Positions 57,411 through 64,000 of a stretch of DNA of 64,000 nucleotides are shown piece after piece (the stretch's first letter is position 1; the number at the start of each line of letters is the position of its first letter). Source of the DNA: Symbiodinium natans (lineage: Eukaryota; Sar; Dinophyceae; Suessiales; Symbiodiniaceae); the NCBI GenBank assembly GCA_905221605.1, contig CAJNDS010002592.1, positions 277,001 to 341,000 on the forward strand. The letters are read 5' to 3'. Both the position numbers and the translations under genes were made by a program. The notes below the pieces were generated by a model. The model saw only the letters and a program-made list of their open reading frames with translations, had not been told where the DNA came from and did no database searches.

Positions 57411-60400
57411 ATGTGGGTCATCAGCGTCGACAACTTCTTAGATTTGGACGCGGCCTGACGCACTTAAGAGCATGAAGATGGTGGCAATAGTCCTCGTGCT
57501 GTAGGTGAGATGTGGACCATTCTGTGCCATGCTCATTGATGCCCACCAACGCCCATGCTAAAGCCCGGCTTTTGCTGTATTGATTGTCCTAAGGAACTGT
57601 GTCCTCACCAGGAGCTGCTGGCAGCTGGAAAACTTCGTGAGTATGAACGCGGGACGGGAGACTCCAAACAGGTAAGCCAGGCCGTGCTGGCGTCATTAGG
57701 TCTCTTGAAGGGCTTGCACCATCATCTCATCCGATTTGCAGGATTGGCTTTGTCACCTTCATTTCGCACCAATGGTCAAGTGCCAGCCATCCGGATCCAA
57801 AGCGGATCCTTGTCTTGGCAGACACACGCAATGTGGACAAGGTAATGTAAATGCTTCCGCGCGCCTCGGCCGCCGGGCTCCTAGGGATGTTCCCAGCGGG
57901 GCAGGGGTGTTCCAAAGTGGGGTCATGATCGCACGCGGGGGGGGGGGGAGTGTGGAGCAGGGTTGGGAAGGGACCTACCTGATCCTGGTTTGTTTTTGTC
58001 TAGACGCCTCTCGGCCGGCCGGGCGAATCATTCGCTTGCTCAGATACTGCAGGCTGCGGCACACCGTTAGAACTTGTTGGGGTCGTGCGGGTAGTTCGGT
58101 TGGAAAAACCCACACCTCCCCTACTAATATAATGAAGATGTTGCTACCAACATATTGTCGCCCAGGATTCAGCTTCTGTCCTTGCAGCAAGCGCTGCGGA
58201 ACATGCGATCTGGGAAGATCCTGCTGTCCCAGGAAGGCGTAGGTTTCGTCAGGGGCGCCCTGAAACAAAAAGTGTGCCCTGAGGATCTGACGCTTGGTTG
58301 CGACATGGGTGTGAAATGTGTGATCATTCTCTGTTCACGCGGGCCTTTAGTAGTTTTTGGATGAGAGAATCGGCCAGGAAAGCTGTCGCCAATGGGTGGC
58401 TGTGGATTGACTACAGCTGCATACCTCAAGAGGGCCTGCACAGCGGGGACCGGACCTCTCTTCACAGCGCCTTCACGCCGCTCAGCCAAATTTGGTCGGG
58501 TCATAGGATTGTTCCTGGGTTGGCGAGTCACGGCTACAGCATCTCGGCGGAAAGCACACGGGCCACGTTCCGGACACGTCCACTCACTCCAGCTTTGAGC
58601 GGATTTGACTTAGGAACGCGGTGATGAGTTTGCACACATACGTGGCTGACAGCTCCTTCTTTGTCATCCTGGCGCCAAGTGGCCTGGAAGCAGCCACAAG
58701 GAGCCACAAGCCCATCCATTGGTTACAAGCCCGTCTTTTCGTGGCCTTTCAGGCCACGAAAAGACGTAAAGTCATGTCAAGTCGTTCTGGTATGCCACCG
58801 GAATCCTGCTGCGGCCCAGGTCAGCACCATGAGAGAGGTCACTTGATGAGCCATGGCAGCTGGAAATCACGAGGCCGGAGACCACGGGAGTTTAAGATCT
58901 ACTGTGGCCACCAGTGCACCGACTGGCACATGAGGAGGTTTGGGTTAAGGGATTCAGGGCACAAGGATACTGAATCATGAGGATTCCCGAGGTTTGTTTT
59001 GCAGGGCTTCGGGGAGATTCAGGTTTGGGCTTCATGGTGCAGGAGTGACGTCTTTGCCGCCACCTGGTTTGAAATGTGTGGCCTCTGTTCCCGCGCTCCT
59101 CGAGTCCCCTGGACCTGCACCCCACGATTTCGTTTAAGTCGTGCATGCCTGGATCAAATGGGTGGGTGTGCCACTCGCAATCCAAAAACACAAGGTGATG
59201 AGGGCGACCACCATTGTATTTGCTAATGGTATGTGGGGGGGGGGGGTTCCCCACTCCGGCCCCGACATCTTGCTCGATCCGTCCTATAGCTCCTTTGCTG
59301 CGTGTTACCGTACATGCAGCTTCGGATCATCAGGACGTTTATCCGTTCATTGAAACCAAACTGGTAGCTTCTTCTTTTTCACTGTCCCGTTTGAACCAAA
59401 AAAGATGTCTTTGTTAAAGTTCAGCATGAAACATGCATGTCAGAAAATGAAGAATTGGTTTATTTGTTGGCGAGTGGCTGGGTGGCAACCCCAATCCACG
59501 AGCAGATGTCTGTGCCTCTTCCCCCCAAAGCCAAGCCAATTGTAAGTCCGCCCCTCACTTTTCAAGGCTAGCCGCTAGCCACCTTGTTGTTCTAAGCATG
59601 AGGGCGACACCCCTATTGCTTTGCTTAGCAGACATGAGTAGTAAAATTTTCTCTTGGATGCACGTTTCATACGTCCTTTCTAAGGGCACGTGCATTTCGC
59701 GCTGCGCGAATCGCTTGCATGCGCCCCGCTTCGTCGCATCGATTTTTGATCGTTAGATGTCGTCGTTTCTTGTGTTTGGCAGCTCAGCACACCGCATTAA
59801 GATGTGGTGGACAAGGCCACATGCTGTAAGTTACAGCGCGTCTTGGTGTTGGGCAACTTCAACCCTGGAAAGCTCAGCATCTAAAGCTGATGAGCCAAAC
59901 TTTCAACAGAAACCTCCGCCGCTTGATCAGTAGAGGAATCCGGAAATCCTTAGTCAATGTCCGAGAGAATCTCCCAAGTTGTCCGAAGTCCTACGCTTGC
60001 GAGGTTGGTGCCAGTTTGAGCTGGCCGTAAATATTCTGCTTGGCACAAAGCCTGTGCTGCTGATCACAAGCGAGACAATGGTCAAGCACCTCTGTTTCCG
60101 CATGTTCTACCACCTTGCCCCCTGCTGCGCTGAATTTACTCAAGAAGAAGATCGACATCACATCGCTGCAGCCATGCAGAAGGTCGTGGAATGCCAAGTC
60201 GAGGAGCACAGGAGTGCTGGTCACGGACATGAGGCCCAAATGCTGGAATGTTTGCGAAGCAAGCTTCTGCGGTTCCCAACTGGCAGTCCTCCAGAGAAAG
60301 ACTCGCAAAAGGCAGCGTGCTTTCGAAAAGTTGCCCGAACGCATTCGTTTCTCGGTCTGCCGGAGCCTCAGGCAAGAAAGCTTCTAGAATTCTAGGGTCA

Positions 60401-61379
60401 CAGCTGCTCATGCCAAAGCGGATGGGCTGCAATGAAATCAGGCCTAATAATTCACTCTTCTTTCAAGGATCCTGTTTAAAGAGCCCTTCGGGGAGCAAAG
60501 GGGAGCAAAGGGGCCATGTTAGAAGGGACCCTTGGGGGTACAACGTTACGTGAACCCCGTGATTCTTTGCGTCAGATAAGGCAGGACTCACACAATGGGT
60601 GGACTGATCTTCACTATGCAGTGGCACGAAGCAATGAAGAACTGGTGCTGTCAATGCTCGAAGTCCGTGCGCACGTGCATGCTCAAACCGTCGACGCAGA
60701 GATTGATTTCTTCTTGCGGGGTGGACTAACACCACTGCACATTTGGACCTGCTTTTCCACTTCTGTGCATATCGCCGAGCTTCTTGTGAACTACAGGGCT
60801 GACATCAACTTCCCTGCCCAACGTGGATGGACTCCCTTGATGGTTGCCTGTGAGGTCGGGAGCGAACTCGTGGTTCGCACGCTCCTCCGGCTGCAAGCAA
60901 ACCCAAATGGGCACAGCACGTTGAGCACTCGGCCGTTGAGCGTGGCGGTTTGCTACGACTTCCCAAGCCTTATTGGGCCCCTCCTTGAGGCAAGAGCAGA
61001 TCCGTGGTATGAGTGGGCCGGAATCGGGACGCTCCATCAACTTGCCTCAGCAGCATCCGGCCAATCGCTAGAGCGGTTGCTGGCGGAAGGGTTGGACCTG
61101 AATGCCCGGGCACACTTCAGTATCAGCTCTAAAGCCGGTGTTGCCCATTTTCTACTTCGGTTTTGGGACGAGGACGTGCGCCGCGACTACAATTACATGC
61201 ACGGCGGTACACCGTTGGTTTTTGCTGCCGCTCGCGGAAATTGTGAAGCTCTCCAAGCTCTGCTCGAAGCGAGGGCAGACACGTGCATCCCAAACGCTTG
61301 GGGCCTGACGGCCTACCAGATCTCCAAGCAAACAGGCAGCTTATCTGCAATCTTTCCTCCTATCTGCCAGTCGTTTTGA
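57411..61379 (+). CDS. TIR/HET-like domain plus ankyrin repeats, gene B (downstream paralog)
   Basis: Same architecture as gene A, 1.0 kb further on. Exons: 57411 (MWVISVDNFLDLD), about 57594 (PHQELLAAGKLREYE), 57743-57840 (GFVTFISHQWSSASHPDP), about 58163 (QLLSLQQALRNMRSGK), about 58378 (ANGWLWIDYSCIPQEG), about 58618-58681 (NAVMSLHTYVADSSFFVILA), 58820-58873 (QHHERGHLMSHGSWKSRG), 60004 to about 60390 (WCQFELAVNILLGTKPVLLI and a helical connector) and 60585-61379. The last exon holds the whole ankyrin part without introns: NGWTDLHYAVARSNEELVLS, GGLTPLHIW, GWTPLMVACEVGSELVVRTL, PLSVAVCYDFPSL, LERLLAEGLDLNARA, GGTPLVFAAARGNCEALQAL, stop at 61377-61379. The intron before WCQFEL is 1,130 bp. Key positions match gene A. 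The product should be soluble; no signal peptide or membrane span is seen. Confidence 0.7.
58682..58819 (+). other. gene B-specific intron with GC donor
   Basis: A 138-bp intron starting GCCTGG and ending CCCAG|G, phase 1. Removing it joins FFVILAPSG to QHHERGH. Gene A reads through the same place without an intron (AVLAPAQNHENG), so the intron is present in one paralog only. A perfect hairpin (58732-58766) lies near its centre. Confidence 0.65.
58732..58766. repeat. perfect 16-bp inverted repeat, 3-base loop
   Basis: CGTCTTTTCGTGGCCT, loop TTC, then AGGCCACGAAAAGACG. All 16 pairs match. It sits inside the gene B-specific intron, so a role in intron structure or a remnant of an inserted element are both possible. 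Confidence 0.97.
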
Positions 61380-61566
61380 CTGTCGTCGTTTTCGGACAGT
61401 CGACAGTATCAAGAGTCACAGCGGCCTCTTTTGATTCAATTTTGTGACTGGAGTCGGCGAATACAGGTGCAAAGATTAGATAGACTCAGCGGAAGCGAGG
61501 AGAAGAGGACGAAGCCACTACACATCCACCAAAAAGCATGCAGAGAACAGTCTGGGCCGAAATTAC

Positions 61567-61608
61567 ACATATATATATATATATGTGTATATATGTATAT
61601 ATGTATAC
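61567..61608. repeat. (TA)n microsatellite
   Basis: CATATATA/TGTATATA units, about 190 bp after the stop of gene B. Confidence 0.9.
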
Positions 61609-61609
61609 C

Positions 61610-62684
61610 TTGATAAATCCACTATTGCTGGTGTGGGCCTTTTGGACTTGACTTGACCCTGCACCTCTGCAATTTTCAGTATCTGTTTTCAGAAAAAAGT
61701 CCAGGGACATGCCACAGTAGTCAGCTAACAACCACTGCTGAACGACATGGAACGACCTTTCCTTTGCAACTCCTGTTTCGTTGAGGTGTTCCGGAAGCAT
61801 TACTCCAACTGCTGAGACCAAGTGATCCGGAGGCCACAAGGCGCCTAACGCAACAAAGGCTTTCTAAGAAGTAAGAAGCGCCTGAGCCCCCGATTTCGTC
61901 AGTCTTCAGCATGATTTTGTTCTGCCAGGGTGTCATCTTCATGATGGAGCACGTCCCACCTCCAGAAGCGTGATGAACGTTCAGTATTCCAATGCCTTCG
62001 CTACGAAGCCATCCCATGGCTGCGAAACGCGGTCGAGTTTGACAGAAACATGTGGCAACGGGCCACCTTCCAAGGTCTTGCCAAAAATGCAGGAAAGTGT
62101 GATCGCGGCGCTGGCTTGAGAAACGAATTGACAGAAACAGTTGAGAAAGGCATCCGAGCAGGCCAAGCTCAGTCATGTGTATGTAGCAGTATGTATGACG
62201 TGTGAGCAACCCCGCAGACTTGCCTGAAGCTTGAAGCATTTATTTCCCCTATATTGCGCTTTAAGGGGTTATGTGGGGACCCAATTCCTTTAATTCCCTG
62301 CTAAGAACTAGCAGCGACTGCGATAAAACCTCACGCACTTGTCTCCCGTTTTGCAGCAAGACTCCGGCAAAGGTTGAGCTTGCCCCTGGCGCACGGCTTC
62401 TTCGAAGAGCTTTTCGGAGGTGTCAACCATTCAAGAGCAAGAGCGTTTAAGCAAGGGCACGCATTGGCCACAAGAGCGTGTTTCCTACAACAGCGAGTAG
62501 AATGTAAGCCCAGCACTGTGATCATTGTGGTCGAGGATGTTGAAGCATGTTGAAGCCATGCTATGACGCCCGGGTGCGCGTCTGATGCTCGTAGCACTCG
62601 ATGGTGCAGGTGCACAGAACATCCATTTCGAGATGGGCGGCGGAGGCCAGGCTCAAAGGTGCTTATTAAAGGTGCTTTGGGCAT
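61610..62684. other. no supported gene
   Basis: A minus-strand frame of 172 codons (61721-62239) is open, but frames on the + strand over 61970-62110 look equally plausible and neither shows a motif. No repeat was recognised. Confidence 0.35.
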
Positions 62685-63394
62685 TTGATTGCAGCATGCA
62701 ACCAGCTTAGTGGTGCAAGATCTTATCACATCCTGACCATGGGCCAGGGGAATCCCCAAATTTTGGATGTTGCAGTTGTTCTCGGAGGTCGCCGACCCCA
62801 GCCTGTGCAGTGGCCACAGGGTGTTTCAGACGAGGCGGATTGCCATTTGATTCCCCTTGCACACAGCATTCCAGCACACAGCACGCACTTCTGTGCAGTT
62901 TGTTCTGACTTGGACATGCAGAGCTCCCATGCTGCGGTGGCCTTGCCAGGTCTCGAAGACGATGTCCTGGCTGAAGGGTACAGCAACTTGCTTGCTTCAG
63001 CTCGTTCCGAATCGTCTGAACACCTCATATACATGTACTTGTGGCATGGAGGGAGAGAGTGTCTGGTCACTTCTAGAGTATTCTAGAGGAATGGTCCTGG
63101 AATAATGATGGCTTCACCATCAAGCTAACTCGCGACGGCGACATCGAGGCCCCGATCCAGCAGCGCCTTTGGCCGCAACATCTCACTTCAGATTCACGCA
63201 GGCAGAATGATCCCGTAGCCAGCATGTCTTCCAGTCTGAGAAAGCAGCTTGGACTGAGGTGCCAACGTGGATGCAAATGGACGGCCGAGAAGGGCAAGTT
63301 GTACCTTTCCATTGGGAATGCTGGAATCTTTGAGTCCAGCGGCTGCAATTTGGCAAGCCCGCAGAAAGCCCCGAGCCAGGAACTTGCAACGTAA
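62685..63394 (+). CDS. exons of an unknown gene
   Basis: An open frame of 133 codons (62685-63086) reads HILTMGQGNPQILDVAVVLG and later SSHAAVALPGLEDDVLAEGY, with ordinary composition. It is followed after TCTAGAG|G by a second frame from about 63088 to TAA 63392-63394 (EWSWNNDGFTIKLTRDGDIE, then a Gln/Arg-rich part and LRCQRGCKWTAEKGKLYLSI). The frame change implies an intron near 63050-63087. No domain recognised. Confidence 0.4.
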
Positions 63395-63680
63395 AGTGCA
63401 TTGCCGCTGCTACCGCCGCACGCTTCCCTCGCAACAGAATGTTTGACCTGTTCTTGCACCAGCAAGTCTTCTTAGGCTAGTTGCACCTGCCACTTGTCTG
63501 CACCTACCAGTGTCTATTGCCTCTGTTGCCATGACGTGGCCCGGCCATCCTGACCCTTCGTGTTGACATCGAGAATCCTGAAATGTCCTGAAGCTTCGGA
63601 GACAAGGATCCGAAACCTTCACGGCTTGAGGGCCAGCGTCTGAAGGGCCCGCAGCTTAGACACGCGCAAAAGAGCGGTGC

Positions 63681-63956
63681 TTGTTGGAGTCTCAGCAGCT
63701 GACGAGCAAGTCGTGTCACATCTGGTGGTGTTCTGATTTCGGATTCCTTCGTCTGATCGTCGTAAATGTTCCGGATTGTGCAGAACTCAAGGGCTGCCTC
63801 TCAGCAGCAATTCATGTCCACCTCGGTGCGGAGGCAACTCGAAGCGAAATCCACGAGAGCAGCTTGGCAATGTTTGGAATAGCTCAGGAAGAAGCTTTGG
63901 TATGTTATTTCTTTGTATTTCTTGCACTTGTGCAGATCAACTGTAATTGTAGTTGA
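63681..63956 (+). CDS. exon candidate at the window end
   Basis: After TGTGCAG, from about 63783, the frame reads ELKGCLSAAIHVHLGAEATR, then SEIHESSLAMFGIAQEEAL, up to a possible GT donor at 63901. It has helical, protein-like composition. It may continue the gene at 62.7-63.4 kb. The remaining bases to 64000 show nothing that can be called. Confidence 0.35.
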   Translation: MLESQQLTSKSCHIWWCSDFGFLRLIVVNVPDCAELKGCLSAAIHVHLGAEATRSEIHESSLAMFGIAQEEALVCYFFVFLALVQINCNCS

Positions 63957-64000
63957 AGCTCCGTTGCCACCATTTCACACACGCTCCTGCAAGCTGGGTT

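Noticed and set aside
61721-62239. Minus-strand frame of 172 codons
   Set aside because: It has no motif, competing + strand frames over the same bases are equally protein-like, and all supported genes are on the + strand.
1-64000. Dinoflagellate spliced-leader gene or relic (CCGTAGCCATTTTGGCTCAAG-type)
   Set aside because: I looked for the TTTTGGCTCAAG core and found only weak partial matches (for example near 28508), none with the full motif.
1-64000. CRISPR arrays, insertion sequences, bacterial ribosome-binding sites and terminators
   Set aside because: The periodic arrays lack CRISPR-like repeat and spacer lengths and no cas or transposase gene is present. The genes have introns, so bacterial signals do not apply.

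Overview
This window looks like nuclear DNA of a dinoflagellate, most likely a symbiotic form (Symbiodiniaceae-like). That is an inference from gene architecture. Coding sequence is broken into many short exons. Wherever I could fix intron borders, the intron starts GC, GT or GA and ends AG followed by an exonic G, as known for dinoflagellates. Every gene I can support lies on the + strand. Short TTTAGGG tracts, long satellites and a 100-N scaffold gap (30880-30979) fit a draft eukaryotic assembly. I see no bacterial operon, insertion sequence, CRISPR, rRNA or convincing tRNA.

Layout. 1-8.6 kb: mostly non-coding, with a few uncertain exons. 8.67-12.82 kb: a six-exon gene for an unrecognised multi-pass membrane protein of about 537 residues, reconstructed in one frame. 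12.87-13.75 kb: an uncertain Pro/Gln-rich ORF. 15.1-17.9 kb: a recent 1.09-kb tandem duplication of part of a gene with a dynein light chain Tctex1-like segment. 19.6-25.55 kb: a many-exon ABC-F ATPase gene with both nucleotide-binding domains intact. 26.8-35.5 kb: a mosaic of gene-fragment repeats. Here a third Tctex1-like copy is split from its upstream flank by about 5 kb of satellite DNA, made of a ~405-420-bp higher-order satellite, (CA)n, the gap and a G-rich satellite. 35.8-48.2 kb: scattered exons of unrecognised genes, two 400-bp direct repeats separated by a CGCGACAA-rich spacer, and a possible papain-like (C92-type) gene end. 50.4-51.7 kb: exons of a charged coiled-coil protein. 52.75-61.38 kb: two tandem paralogous genes combining an N-terminal TIR/HET-like domain with C-terminal ankyrin repeats. 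62.7-63.95 kb: further unassigned exons.

The most interesting item is the tandem TIR/HET-like plus ankyrin gene pair. Comparing the two copies fixes exon borders to the base. It shows a GA-AG intron, an intron present in only one copy that carries a perfect 16-bp hairpin, and an intron-free ankyrin half in the downstream copy. Exon positions given as 'about' are not fixed to the base. No database search was possible.
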